Shown one piece after another: positions 17,870 to 26,011 of a stretch of DNA of 64,000 bases. The translations under genes and the position numbers were made by a program. The number at the start of each line of letters is the position of its first letter. Positions within the stretch are counted from its first letter, which is position 1. The stretch lies in assembly GCA_965267505.1 (NCBI GenBank), contig OZ254081.1, positions 1,488,001-1,552,000 of the forward strand, given 5' to 3'. This stretch comes from JANQHS01 sp965267505. GTDB lineage: Bacteria > Bacteroidota > Bacteroidia > Cytophagales > CCMP332. The notes beneath the pieces are model-generated. The model searched no databases. It was not told where the DNA came from and saw only the letters and a program-made list of their open reading frames with translations.

Positions 17870-18562
17870 TTACAAGGATCGCCAAGTACTATCCTTTTTC
17901 AGGGTCTTGATATCCGCAATGAGCTGCTCGATAGAAGCCTTGTTTAGACCATTGTAGATTCCTCTTAGGTATCCCTTCTGATCCACTAGAACAAAGTTCT
18001 CAGTGTGAATAAACTCATTTTCTTTCTTCTCCAGGCCCAAATCTTCCTCAATAAAATAAGTATGGCGCCCGAGTTCATAGATCAAATCCCTATCTCCGGT
18101 GGCCAAATGCCATTTTTCTGAATTTATATCGTGTTTTCGGGCATATCTTTTTAGTGTCGCCACGGAATCATGACCGGGCGTAACCGTATGAGATAGAAGC
18201 AGCACCTCATCGTCATTGAGGAATTCCCTTTGAAGAGTTGCCATATTAGATGTCATTTTCGGGCAGATTCCGGGACAATAGCTAAAGAAAAAGTCAGTAA
18301 CATATACCTTTCCCTCGAATGTATTTCTGGTAATGGTGTCGCCTTCCTGGTTGATTAGCTGGAACTCCCTGACCCGATGAAAATCTGGTGATTCAACCTC
18401 TTCGTATGACAACCATCTTGGGGTAAATGTGGCTTCTTCATAGTATGGAAGTCGATCCACCCGGCTTTCCTTTTCTTTGGTGCGTGTTTCACAAGAAAAT
18501 ACGCCCAAAACTCCCATTAGCAGGCACATTATCGCTTTACAATCGAATATTTTCATCCTCAA
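17870..18562 (-). CDS. SCO1/SenC-family copper chaperone lipoprotein
   Basis: This 230-residue protein (start at 18562, or ATG 18556) has a lipobox (VLGVFSC, Cys near 24), then a thioredoxin-like fold. It has the copper-binding CPGIC pair (Cys 96 and Cys 100) and the third ligand His near 186 (FIHTENF), all SCO hallmarks. SCO proteins deliver copper to the CuA site of cytochrome oxidase or act as thiol reductases. It is the last gene of the sigma-factor operon and overlaps the MORN-like gene by about 26 bp. Confidence 0.93.
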   Translation of the reverse strand: MRMKIFDCKAIMCLLMGVLGVFSCETRTKEKESRVDRLPYYEEATFTPRWLSYEEVESPDFHRVREFQLINQEGDTITRNTFEGKVYVTDFFFSYCPGICPKMTSNMATLQREFLNDDEVLLLSHTVTPGHDSVATLKRYARKHDINSEKWHLATGDRDLIYELGRHTYFIEEDLGLEKKENEFIHTENFVLVDQKGYLRGIYNGLNKASIEQLIADIKTLKKDSTWRSL

Positions 18563-19112
18563 GTTTAAAACAGAGTTTGGATCGCTTCAGTCCGAATATC
18601 CTACCATTCAATGCCTCATAGTTGTTGTAAACCTTTCCATTTTCCCTCCATGATCTTTGGAGCCCTTGCTCTTTTCCATCAACCAATTGCATTCTTTTGA
18701 ATTTTGATCCGCTCTTGTACCATTGCAATTGGACTCCCTGAGCTACTCCATGTTCATATCGATATTCAGATCTTTTCTTCCCATTTTTCCACCACGACCG
18801 TGAGATACCATGGAGTTTTCCGTTGGAGTAAAAGGCTTCGTAACTTATCGGACCATGGACAAACCATTTTCTAGATCTGCCATCCCTTTTTCCATTCTGA
18901 AATGAGGAGCTTGAGGCAATGTGTCCATTTGGGTAATAGGATTCGGCAATTCCCGTAAATGCCGTCCCGCGATAGATAAAGGTTCCTTCCTTGCTGTTTA
19001 GATTCAATTCCCATTTGCTGATCCTTATCTTTTCAGACTGAAACACCCCTTCATCGGCCTTGCTCGCTATTATTAGTGCCAGGGAAACAAGTATTTTGAG
19101 TAAGGATATCAT
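18537..19112 (-). CDS. MORN-repeat-like (YwqK-type) exported protein
   Basis: This 191-residue protein has an N-terminal hydrophobic segment (ISLLKILVSLALIIASKA) that looks like a signal peptide. From about residue 60 it carries repeats of Y/F-x-NG-K-x-x-G-x-x-R-x-W (for example FYSNGKLHGISRSWWKNG), the MORN_2 pattern seen in YwqK-like proteins. Such repeats form an extended beta sheet and their role in Bacteroidota is unknown to me. It overlaps the EF-hand gene by 4 bp (ATGA), so the two are coupled. Confidence 0.8.
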   Translation of the reverse strand: MISLLKILVSLALIIASKADEGVFQSEKIRISKWELNLNSKEGTFIYRGTAFTGIAESYYPNGHIASSSSFQNGKRDGRSRKWFVHGPISYEAFYSNGKLHGISRSWWKNGKKRSEYRYEHGVAQGVQLQWYKSGSKFKRMQLVDGKEQGLQRSWRENGKVYNNYEALNGRIFGLKRSKLCFKLEDENIRL

Positions 19113-19387
19113 CTTTCATCCTTTGGTGGTGGTCCGCCCTTAGGTTTTGGAGCTTTTTTAAGTTCTTCCAGGGTTAGGAAGCCATCTTCATTCAGATCTA
19201 TTTTGTCAAAATCATCCAAAATTGGTCCTTTCACCTCTGATCGTTCCAATTTGCCATCCTTGTTTGTGTCCATTTGTTCGATCAGTGCTTTTGCGTCTGG
19301 CGGGGGACCTTGCGGGGCTTGCTGAGCGCAAACCGTAAACGGCAAGAAAAAAGCAACAAAAGTCAACAGTGTCATCAAAGATTTCAT
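19109..19387 (-). CDS. Exported EF-hand calcium-binding protein
   Basis: This 92-residue protein has a signal peptide ending VCAQQ. Two EF-hand loops follow: DTNKDGKLERSE near residues 40-51 and DLNEDGFLTLEE near 64-75, each with Asp at 1, 3 and 5 or equivalent and Glu at 12. The tail is Pro/Lys-rich (KAPKPKGGPPP). It should bind calcium in the periplasm or outside. It lies in the sigma-factor operon, between the YHYH gene (11-bp gap) and the MORN-like gene. Confidence 0.9.
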   Translation of the reverse strand: MKSLMTLLTFVAFFLPFTVCAQQAPQGPPPDAKALIEQMDTNKDGKLERSEVKGPILDDFDKIDLNEDGFLTLEELKKAPKPKGGPPPKDER

Positions 19388-19398
19388 GATATCGAGGT

Positions 19399-20331
19399 CT
19401 ATTGGATGTTATTCGGTGTTCCCTGGTAATCACCTGGGAATAGGATATAGTAGGAATTTAGATACAGCTCATTTTGAATATGGTAATGATACTCCCCATC
19501 AGGGTTGTGTGGTGTTGGGCCGAAATGCCCTCCTGATTCGTCCAGGTCATCTGGGTAATCACCGTTGAGACTGGATTTTCTCCCATAGAGGAAAAATCCA
19601 TCAGCCATAATGCCGATCAGCTTCTCATCATCATCAGACCATGCTTTCGGCTCCAAATGGTAGTGATAGCTTTGAGGTCCCGTATGAGCGGCTGTATAAT
19701 CCAACGAAACCACAGCATTATCAAGCGGCACGTTTGGACCTTCCTCATCATTGTATATCATTGCCCCACTTACCGCCATTCCTATGGGACCCAAACCGGT
19801 CGAGGTTGAATTACTTGCCAAAGTAGGATTTACAGGGACCCTCAAAGTGTAAGTACCATTGAAGTCATCAATATTCCCAGGTGCCATATCGGAGTATGAG
19901 GTGACCGTTGGAGCAACAAAAAGAGGGTGATTCTGAGCTGCAGCGGGAGTGACGATCGCATTACCCATGGGATCTACAGCAGACCGCTCCGTTGTATTTG
20001 ACCAATATGGTGAAGTATGGTTAGGTAAACCATTGGATTCAATCACAACCTCGTTTCCATCCAGGTAGATTAAAAAATTATTACTGTCAAACTCCAGAAA
20101 AGCTGCATGAAGCCCACTTGCATTGGTCCAGGAATCATCATCATCATTAGAATTACTGACATAACCTGCGGGTTGAGTGCAAGCAGATTTTGTTTCATCT
20201 GGATTCCCAAGCCCATCTCCGTCGGCATCTTGATACCAAGTCATCTGGTCGCATGGCTCATCATCTTTATTGCAAGAAGAGAGGGCTGAAAAACAAAAGG
20301 TAAGAATGAGTACGTAAGCTGAATACTTCAT
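19399..20331 (-). CDS. YHYH-domain lipoprotein
   Basis: I place the start at ATG 20331, which opens a clean lipoprotein signal (MKYSAYVLILTFCFSALSSC); a longer frame to 20415 exists but has no signal. The mature protein has a short thrombospondin-type-3-like segment (WYQDADGDGLGNPDE) and then the YHYH region with SYHYHLEP near residue 238 and EYHYHIQNE near 293. YHYH proteins are common in Bacteroidota and their histidine clusters suggest metal binding, but function is unproven. It sits 40 bp after the Spy-like gene. Confidence 0.88.
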   Translation of the reverse strand: MKYSAYVLILTFCFSALSSCNKDDEPCDQMTWYQDADGDGLGNPDETKSACTQPAGYVSNSNDDDDSWTNASGLHAAFLEFDSNNFLIYLDGNEVVIESNGLPNHTSPYWSNTTERSAVDPMGNAIVTPAAAQNHPLFVAPTVTSYSDMAPGNIDDFNGTYTLRVPVNPTLASNSTSTGLGPIGMAVSGAMIYNDEEGPNVPLDNAVVSLDYTAAHTGPQSYHYHLEPKAWSDDDEKLIGIMADGFFLYGRKSSLNGDYPDDLDESGGHFGPTPHNPDGEYHYHIQNELYLNSYYILFPGDYQGTPNNIQ

Positions 20332-20371
20332 AGGAAAGATTTGTGGTTCTTTCCATATAGACATCAGCATT

Positions 20372-20836
20372 TTAAAAAACCTTCGGCGGGGGGTGGTTTT
20401 TTTTTGATGGAGCAAGGATCAATTTTAGAACAAACTCTCTAAACTCATCAAAATTTTCTTTCTGTTTTGGCCTAAGAAGAGCCCTGATCTGTTCAAAATG
20501 CTTAGCGGTAGCTCCAATTTTCTTAGTTTCATTTTCAGCAATTCTCTCCATGATCTCTCCGGATGTTTCAAGGGAGGAATCTCCTTTCAATTGAAAGTAC
20601 TCGTGGATAAGGCTACGCTGTTCTTCATTGATCGATCTCATTTCCTGTTGATGCATCTCAATGAGCATTATGACCTTTTTTTCCTGAGCACGGTCCAGCT
20701 CCAGTATCTCGAGCCCAGGAGGCTTCCCCGGAGAACCCATTGAAGATGGTTTGGTAAGAAAGAAAAAAACCACCATTCCAAGATTGGCAAATAGTAGGGT
20801 GAAGGTGGAAAGCCTGAAGAATCTTAGCTGGGACAT
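20372..20836 (-). CDS. Spy/CpxP/ZraP-like periplasmic heavy-metal sensor
   Basis: This 154-residue protein has an N-terminal membrane anchor or uncleaved signal (STFTLLFANLGMVVFFFL), then an all-helical domain of heptad character with LDRAQEKKVIMLIEMHQQEM and LRPKQKENFDEF. The LTxxQ-like element is replaced by LDRAQ and LRPKQ. This is the Spy/CpxP/ZraP plan, whose members are chaperones or stress sensors in the periplasm. It is five bases after the small membrane gene and so belongs to the sigma operon. Confidence 0.83.
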   Translation of the reverse strand: MSQLRFFRLSTFTLLFANLGMVVFFFLTKPSSMGSPGKPPGLEILELDRAQEKKVIMLIEMHQQEMRSINEEQRSLIHEYFQLKGDSSLETSGEIMERIAENETKKIGATAKHFEQIRALLRPKQKENFDEFREFVLKLILAPSKKNHPPPKVF

Positions 20837-20841
20837 CAGTT

Positions 20842-21123
20842 TTAATAGTTATAATTTGAGATCAGGATTGTTTCGTTATAAAACTTGCTTCCGTCGTTGT
20901 GCACGCTTCTTTCGGCCATATTTGAAGCCCCCCAGATGTTCAGGGCTCCGATCAGGATTGAAGCCGCTGCGACCCATTTCCATTGCGTGATCGGGAAGAC
21001 TTTGGTGTCTTCCTCAATTCGCTCCTCAATTCTTTGAAAAAGGGAAGGGTCGGGTTTAGCTCTTTCAACATCCCTCATGCTATGAAGGATTTCTTGGGTC
21101 CAATCAATTTGCTTTTTACTCAT
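20842..21123 (-). CDS. Small single-pass membrane protein, possible anti-sigma factor
   Basis: This 93-residue protein has a cytosolic N-terminal part with amphipathic helices (residues 1-47), one membrane helix (KWVAAASILIGALNIWGAS, about 49-67) and a short outer tail. It starts within the 3' end of the ECF sigma gene (8-bp overlap). That position and topology are what one expects of a small anti-sigma factor, but no HxxxCxxC zinc motif is present, so this is inference. Confidence 0.75.
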   Translation of the reverse strand: MSKKQIDWTQEILHSMRDVERAKPDPSLFQRIEERIEEDTKVFPITQWKWVAAASILIGALNIWGASNMAERSVHNDGSKFYNETILISNYNY

Positions 21124-21712
21124 TGTTCCTATTGTTAGACATTGGCTTATTGGATTTCCTTCGGTCAGGAAAATGTTCTTCTAACATTTTTCTTAACGAT
21201 TGTTTTGCTCTTTGCAATAGTGACTCAACTGCTTTTAATGATAGTTCCATCACTTCGGCCACCTGTTGACGAGGAAGCTCTTCTACGTAACTTAAAATAA
21301 AGGCTGTTCTTTGATTAAATGGCAAAGAATCTATAACCTGAAACAGAGCCTTGGCATTCTCCTGGTTTTCCAATTTGACAGCCGGGTGCTCGAATTCAGG
21401 AGCCTCAATCTCCTTTCCAAATTGTATAAATGAAAACCTCTTTTTTCTTTTTACGTGATTGATTGCAGAGTTAACTGTTATCCTATATATCCATGTACTG
21501 ACTGAAGACTTGGTTTTGAACCCATCTGCTTTTTTGAAGATCTTCATGAATACATCTTGAGTAATCTCCTCCGCATCCTCCACACTCTTGGAGTAGCTAA
21601 GCGCAGTATTGTATACTTTGTCTGAATAAGATCCGTACAATTGCCTAAATGCTTCTCTATTGCCCTTGGCAACAGCCTTGATGAGGTCATTATCCCTTTC
21701 GCTTCCAATCAA
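21116..21712 (-). CDS. ECF-type RNA polymerase sigma factor
   Basis: This 198-residue protein has region 2 (YSDKVYNTALSYSKSVEDAE, TQDVFMKIF, about residues 28-65) and region 4 (LPFNQRTAFILSYVEELP, then a helix-turn-helix VAEVMELSLKAVESLL, about 130-172). Regions 1.1 and 3 are missing, as in ECF factors. The only usable start is TTG at 21712. It heads a seven-gene operon with the putative anti-sigma, a Spy-like sensor, YHYH, EF-hand, MORN-like and SCO genes, and probably controls that operon. Confidence 0.93.
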   Translation of the reverse strand: MIGSERDNDLIKAVAKGNREAFRQLYGSYSDKVYNTALSYSKSVEDAEEITQDVFMKIFKKADGFKTKSSVSTWIYRITVNSAINHVKRKKRFSFIQFGKEIEAPEFEHPAVKLENQENAKALFQVIDSLPFNQRTAFILSYVEELPRQQVAEVMELSLKAVESLLQRAKQSLRKMLEEHFPDRRKSNKPMSNNRNNE

Positions 21713-21962
21713 TAAAGTGGCCTTCTTAAAGTCTAGATTTTACAAAATAGTTCATTCCTACTTACCCTAGAATAACTTCCATTTATTATCGATGATTAAG
21801 CCATTCTGAAAACCGAGGCGTGTGCGTTCAGTCATTGCGTTCTTTGGTAAGGTTCCATTGCCGGTCCAATTAGACTTCTTCAGCCATTACTAGGGTTCAA
21901 AAAAAGGGAAGACAAGAATTAAAAAATTCTCCCCTTCCCTTATTCTTCAAGATCCGCCTAAT
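21713..21962. other. Intergenic region upstream of the sigma operon
   Basis: These 250 bp separate the sigma operon from the propeller-protein gene transcribed toward it. No ORF of coding quality is seen. It must contain the sigma operon promoter; a TATTTTG at about 21750-21756 on the minus strand is one base short of the TAnnTTTG consensus. The end nearest the propeller gene holds a hairpin terminator. Confidence 0.5.
21901..21942 (-). terminator. Hairpin terminator of the propeller-protein gene
   Basis: A long imperfect inverted repeat (AAGGGAAG ... CTTCCCTT outside, AGAATT ... AATTCT inside) lies just after the stop codon at 21963. On the minus strand it is followed by a run of T. Confidence 0.65.
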
Positions 21963-23111
21963 TTATTCGATCAGTAGCTTCTCTGAATATTCCTTAGTTC
22001 CATCTGAAGTTCTTAAGATGTATAACCCAGGTTTTAGCCTGCTCACATCAATAACTGCTTCCTCGCCAACCCAATTGATGGAAAGCTCTTGTCCTTTTCC
22101 AAAAGCATCAAACAGGTTCATGGATTCAATAGAGCCCAGATCCCCACTTATCCTAACCATTGTAGCCGCCGGATTTGGATATATCTCAAGGCTTGGATTA
22201 GAAGCCAATCCACTTCCCAGTCCACTTATCACAGGTTGATTTCCCACAATACCTCTAATTCCCCCGAAACTTCCACCGGCAATTGGAGTGGGAGTTCCTC
22301 CTGATACAGGAACGCTGAAAACACTATCCGCCCCCCCAAACTTGGTATAAAAAACCAGATCGCTTCCCGGGTCAAAATATACACCAAACAATCCATCAAC
22401 TCCTGAAACAATGGTTGATGGAGTACCAGCACCACTGGTGCTGGCCATCCAAATATTCCTTGCGCTTCTGTTGGCTAGAAACAACATCCCATTGTTTAGA
22501 TCAATGCTCATCTGCCTTGCACCATTCAACCCATCAGTGGAATCGTAAAGAACCGTCGGGTTGTTCCCAGCCGTATCAAATGAAATGACCTCAGAAAAGG
22601 TGTTTGCATACAAGGTTCCGGTAGAAGGATCATGTGCCAATCCTACAACGGCATCATTAAATGGGTGAGAGTAGATCAGGGTGGCCGTAGTTCCCGTGTC
22701 CATGGTAAGAGGAGCAGAATATACTCCAGCACTTGCCGCCGTGAAGTAGTACTTTCCATTCGCAGGATCAATGACAACAGAATGCCTTTCGCAACAATTT
22801 GTTCCTGAGTTCGGAATAGGCGTTGGGGTTGTAGTACCCGATGTGTCTCCTTCGTATACTTCCCAATTGTTGCCCCCTGTTATGTATAACAAACCGCTTA
22901 TGGGATCGAAATCAAGACCAACGGGTCCGGCCGAAGCAAATGTAGCCGGATCATGAACAATGCTAGGTGTTCCTCCCATAGCACTTACCTTATAAACGCG
23001 ATTTCCCCCAGTTCCGCTGAAAAACAGGGTGCTTGATTGCGAAAAAGACTGTTCCGATAGCAATAGAACGCCGACAACGGCAATGGTTAATTGACGTAAA
23101 TAATTTTTCAT
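21963..23111 (-). CDS. Secreted beta-propeller-like protein with type IX sorting domain
   Basis: This 382-residue protein has a signal peptide (VVGVLLLSEQSFS). About 280 residues of repeats of the form G-L-x-x-DP-x-x-G-x-LY follow (VGLDFDPISGLLYITGG, VGLAHDPSTGTLYAN), which suggest a YWTD/SMP30-like beta propeller. The last 80 residues (LEIYPNPAATMVRIS ... LKPGLYILRTSDG ... EKLLIE) are a type A T9SS sorting signal. A pair of adjacent Cys (NCCERH) lies near residue 106. No catalytic motif is evident; it may bind a ligand at the cell surface. Confidence 0.87.
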   Translation of the reverse strand: MKNYLRQLTIAVVGVLLLSEQSFSQSSTLFFSGTGGNRVYKVSAMGGTPSIVHDPATFASAGPVGLDFDPISGLLYITGGNNWEVYEGDTSGTTTPTPIPNSGTNCCERHSVVIDPANGKYYFTAASAGVYSAPLTMDTGTTATLIYSHPFNDAVVGLAHDPSTGTLYANTFSEVISFDTAGNNPTVLYDSTDGLNGARQMSIDLNNGMLFLANRSARNIWMASTSGAGTPSTIVSGVDGLFGVYFDPGSDLVFYTKFGGADSVFSVPVSGGTPTPIAGGSFGGIRGIVGNQPVISGLGSGLASNPSLEIYPNPAATMVRISGDLGSIESMNLFDAFGKGQELSINWVGEEAVIDVSRLKPGLYILRTSDGTKEYSEKLLIE

Positions 23112-23500
23112 AGTAAATGTTCAAGTATAAATTTTAAGATTCGAAGGGTAAAATTAGCTAAGAATAAAAGCTTAGTCAGCCATTCAAACAAAATTCGAGG
23201 CTTCGATTTTTTACTAAAGCCATTAGGTGCGCATGATTTGAAGTGTGCTCCAAAATCCTTGCCTCAGCAATTACCAATATCAATTTTAGGAGGCACTTGA
23301 CCAAATACCATTAGGAAATAAAAGTCAGGAATAAAAAAGGCCTATTGGAGAGTCTTAGATCGGGTAAGGAATCAGGTTTGCTTTAAACTAAAATCTTTCG
23401 GATTTTAAATTTAGCCACGGTTTCAATGCACTTTATGTTCCTAAGGCTATTGAAACTAGAGTAAATCCAAGCCTGAGAAAATCCAGATGGAATAAGAATT
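23112..23500. other. Intergenic region without recognised features
   Basis: About 390 bp with no coding frame of convincing length. Only short weak inverted repeats (for example TCGA-GGCT-TCGA near 23195-23206 before a T run) are visible. I see no RNA gene or riboswitch. Confidence 0.5.
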
Positions 23501-23917
23501 TTAAGGATTCTTTATGTCGAAGTAATAACCTTTTTGGCCCAAGGAATTCTGTTTCCCTTTCTTCTTTGGAACAGAGATCAGATTCAAGGGTACCCTTTGT
23601 TTTTCGGCCAACTCCTTAATCATTCGGGTTCCGGGGGATACCCCATCCCAAAAAAGTATGCATTCATCTGCCACAAACAGCATTGATTTATTCCGTACAT
23701 ACAAAGCCGCTTGCCGAAATCTGTTGAATTCGATCGGAAAGGTCTGAACCTTGAAGCCATAACTATTGGCGAACTTCTTGACCATCTTATCAACTGTTCC
23801 ATTGATTCCACACAGGATCTCTACCTCTTCATGTTTTGAAAATTCCAGGCGCAAACGCACTTCCAGAACTGGATAGGAATTAAAATGATTTGAGCCGGTT
23901 ACAATGATCTTCCTCAC
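23501..23917 (-). CDS. SLOG-family (DUF2493/YpsA-related) protein
   Basis: This 138-residue protein has the Rossmann-like pattern of cpYpsA-related SLOG proteins: MRKIIVTGSNHFNSY at the start, the loop CGINGTVDKM near residue 37 (usually GGARGAD), and the ending ILFWDGVSPGTRMIKELAEK near 88-108. SLOG proteins bind nucleotides or nucleotide-derived signals, often in defence or stress contexts. The glycine-rich loop is degenerate here, so the ligand may differ. It stands alone between unrelated genes. Confidence 0.8.
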   Translation of the reverse strand: MRKIIVTGSNHFNSYPVLEVRLRLEFSKHEEVEILCGINGTVDKMVKKFANSYGFKVQTFPIEFNRFRQAALYVRNKSMLFVADECILFWDGVSPGTRMIKELAEKQRVPLNLISVPKKKGKQNSLGQKGYYFDIKNP

Positions 23918-24027
23918 TGGGAAAAATAGTCTTCCAAAATATCGGCTTTGGTTTAAACTCCCAAGAACAAAAAGGAAATCTTTTGTCCTGGGAATAATTT
24001 CCTAACAAACCTGTCTCTAAATGTTTC

Positions 24028-24192
24028 TTACTTATCCTTTGCTGCCTTGCTCTTTGTGGCTTTGCTCTTTGCTGCAGGCTTAGCTGGCTTGGCTGGTTCT
24101 GCTACCTTTTTGTTTTTGCTGGTTGGTCGGGTCTTTCCAAATGACCCGCTACTGATCTTTCCTTTTTTTGAACGTTTGTCTCCTTTTCCCAT
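24028..24192 (-). CDS. 30S ribosomal protein THX-like, with extended tail
   Basis: This 54-residue gene was found by reading the minus strand from ATG 24192 to TAA 24028. It begins MGKGDKRSKKGKISSGSFGK, close to ribosomal protein THX (bTHX), which is a tiny basic peptide sitting in the 30S head. Known forms stop near 26-50 residues. Here a low-complexity Ala/Lys/Pro tail (AEPAKPAKPAAKSKA) follows. It is 14 bp downstream of the small gene at 24207 and is probably co-transcribed with it. Confidence 0.85.
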   Translation of the reverse strand: MGKGDKRSKKGKISSGSFGKTRPTSKNKKVAEPAKPAKPAAKSKATKSKAAKDK

Positions 24193-24206
24193 GTGGTTTG
24201 GTATTA

Positions 24207-24395
24207 TTATTCGTTTTTGATCTGCATTGAGATCTGATGTTGCAATTCCTCTAGCTCTTCCTGTCTTTTCGAAAGCTTTTTTCTCTCATCCGTCATAGGG
24301 CCGCCTTTCATCGGTTCCATTTCCAAGGCGATCTTGTACAATAATTCTTCGATCGCTTCGATCAGAACTGGCCCATATTTTGCCTCAATCTTCAA
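24207..24395 (-). CDS. Small conserved hypothetical protein
   Basis: This 62-residue acidic protein is predicted to be helical, with GGPMTDERKKLSKRQEELEELQHQI forming a heptad-like segment. It starts at TTG 24395, since a stop codon lies two codons upstream. It is divergent from msrA and precedes the THX-like gene by 14 bp. The function is unknown; its coding quality and position argue that it is real. Confidence 0.6.
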   Translation of the reverse strand: MKIEAKYGPVLIEAIEELLYKIALEMEPMKGGPMTDERKKLSKRQEELEELQHQISMQIKNE

Positions 24396-24459
24396 TATTC
24401 AGGATTGCATGTCGCGTGCAGGACTTAAAATAAAGGAATATCCAAGAAATATTTGAAAC

Positions 24460-25083
24460 ATGAAGAATATGAAAATCGCATTTATCTTCTTTTTTTGCCT
24501 TGCATCCGCAGGTACGGTTTTAGGAGGTGATGCAACAGGAAAGGAATCAGCAATGAAAGAGACAGCAACGTTTGGAGCAGGATGCTTCTGGTGTGTAGAA
24601 GCAATATTCACAGAGCTTAAAGGAGTAAGTTCAGTTGTATCGGGCTACTCGGGAGGCAAGGTTAGCAACCCTTCCTATAAGGCTGTGTGCAGTGGAACCA
24701 CAGGACATGCAGAAGTGGCGCAGATCGAGTTTGACCCCGAGGTGATCAGTTTTACGGATCTACTTGAAGTTTTTTGGCAAACCCATGATCCAACCACCTT
24801 GAATCGCCAGGGGGCTGATAAAGGCACTCAGTACCGGTCGGTGATCTACTATCATTCAGAAGAGCAAAAGAATCTTGCTGTAAAGTATAAGGCTAAGCTC
24901 GATGAGGTGGGTGCTTATCCAGACCCGATCGTTACAGAGATCAGCAAATTCGAAAAGTTCTACCCAGCGGAAAATTATCACCAGGAATATTATGAGAACA
25001 ATCCAAATGCAGGTTACTGCACTTATGTGATCAAGCCGAAGGTTGAAAAATTCAAGAAGGCTTTTGCCGATAAATTAAAATAA
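24460..25083 (+). CDS. msrA: Peptide-methionine (S)-S-oxide reductase, exported
   Basis: MsrA repairs the S form of methionine sulfoxide in proteins. The protein has 207 residues with the motif GAGCFWCVE (catalytic Cys 42, Cys 45) and the downstream blocks VSGYSGG, TGHAEVAQIEFDP and NYHQEYYENNP. An N-terminal hydrophobic signal (MKIAFIFFFCLASAGTVLGG) points to the periplasm, so it probably protects envelope proteins. A terminator follows. The thioredoxin-like gene downstream has its own start after the terminator. Confidence 0.96.
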   Translation: MKNMKIAFIFFFCLASAGTVLGGDATGKESAMKETATFGAGCFWCVEAIFTELKGVSSVVSGYSGGKVSNPSYKAVCSGTTGHAEVAQIEFDPEVISFTDLLEVFWQTHDPTTLNRQGADKGTQYRSVIYYHSEEQKNLAVKYKAKLDEVGAYPDPIVTEISKFEKFYPAENYHQEYYENNPNAGYCTYVIKPKVEKFKKAFADKLK

Positions 25084-25108
25084 GACAGAAATAAAGAACT
25101 CAAATCCA

Positions 25109-25130
25109 AGGCCCCAAGGGGCCTTTTTTT
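25109..25130 (+). terminator. Rho-independent terminator of msrA
   Basis: A perfect 6-bp stem AGGCCCC/GGGGCCT (G/C core) with a 2-nt loop is followed by seven or more T, 26 bp after the msrA stop. Confidence 0.85.
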
Positions 25131-25198
25131 ATGCATGGCAAATTGACAGAAGAATTGAACTGGTCCGAATTCTGATAGGTTATCTAAAAAAAGAGGTT

Positions 25199-25966
25199 AT
25201 GGATTTCAATAGGGAAATTTTAGAAGAAAGTAAGGCCCAACCGGTTCTGGTTGATTTTTGGGCCCCATGGTGTGGGCCCTGTCAATATTTAGGCCCTGGC
25301 TTGGAGGAATTGGAAAAAGAAGCAGGGGGAAAATGGAAGCTGGTTAAGATCAATACCGATGAGCATCAAAGTGTTGCGGCAGAACATGGCGTTCGTGGGA
25401 TTCCTGATGTTCGTCTTTACGTGGATGGCAAAGAAGTAAACCGCTTTACGGGTGCGCTTCCAAAATACCAGGTGGAAGAATGGCTGAAGAAAAACCTACC
25501 CGATGATCGGAAAAAGGAATTGGACCAGATCCTCGCTTCTATGAATGGGTCTACCCAGGAACTCGAAGATTTTGTTTCCAAATACCCTGATATGCCTGAT
25601 GCCTCAATGGCTTTAGCAGAGAAGGTTTTGATCAAAAAACCTGAGCTTTCCTCTCAAATGCTAAAAAGAATACCGCCCGTAAATGAGAATTACCAAAAGG
25701 CCCAAAACCTGATCCCCCTGGTTCAGTTACTAAATTTTGAAAAGCAGGAAAATGATATCGGCACTTTGATCTTTGAGGCAAAAGAGTCAGTTCTATCCGG
25801 AGACTTTGAAGGAGCAATTGTTAAATTGATCGAAGCGGTAAGTTTGGAAAAATCCTTCTACGATGAGCTGGCAAGAAAAGCAACTATCGCGATATTCAAC
25901 TACCTGGGAGAAAAGAACGAATTGACCCTGAAACACAGGAGGCAGTTCGACATGGCTCTTTATTAG
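25199..25966 (+). CDS. Thioredoxin-domain protein with helical tail (CnoX/YbbN-like)
   Basis: This 255-residue cytosolic protein has a thioredoxin fold in residues 1-100 with an intact WCGPC active site (Cys 25, Cys 28), cis-Pro in GIPDVRLY near 66, and then about 150 residues of TPR-like helices. The layout is that of CnoX/YbbN, a chaperone-redoxin that hands clients to the folding machinery in other bacteria. Unlike E. coli CnoX, which has SxxC, both cysteines are present, so it could also work as a disulfide reductase. Confidence 0.85.
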   Translation: MDFNREILEESKAQPVLVDFWAPWCGPCQYLGPGLEELEKEAGGKWKLVKINTDEHQSVAAEHGVRGIPDVRLYVDGKEVNRFTGALPKYQVEEWLKKNLPDDRKKELDQILASMNGSTQELEDFVSKYPDMPDASMALAEKVLIKKPELSSQMLKRIPPVNENYQKAQNLIPLVQLLNFEKQENDIGTLIFEAKESVLSGDFEGAIVKLIEAVSLEKSFYDELARKATIAIFNYLGEKNELTLKHRRQFDMALY

Positions 25967-26011
25967 GCTTTGTCAACCCTGTTTTTGATCTAGCTTTCTT
26001 AATTTTCCAAT

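Noticed and set aside
23195..23206. Short hairpin before a T run in the 23.1-23.5 kb gap
   Set aside because: The 4-bp stem is too weak to call a terminator and no gene ends upstream on that strand.
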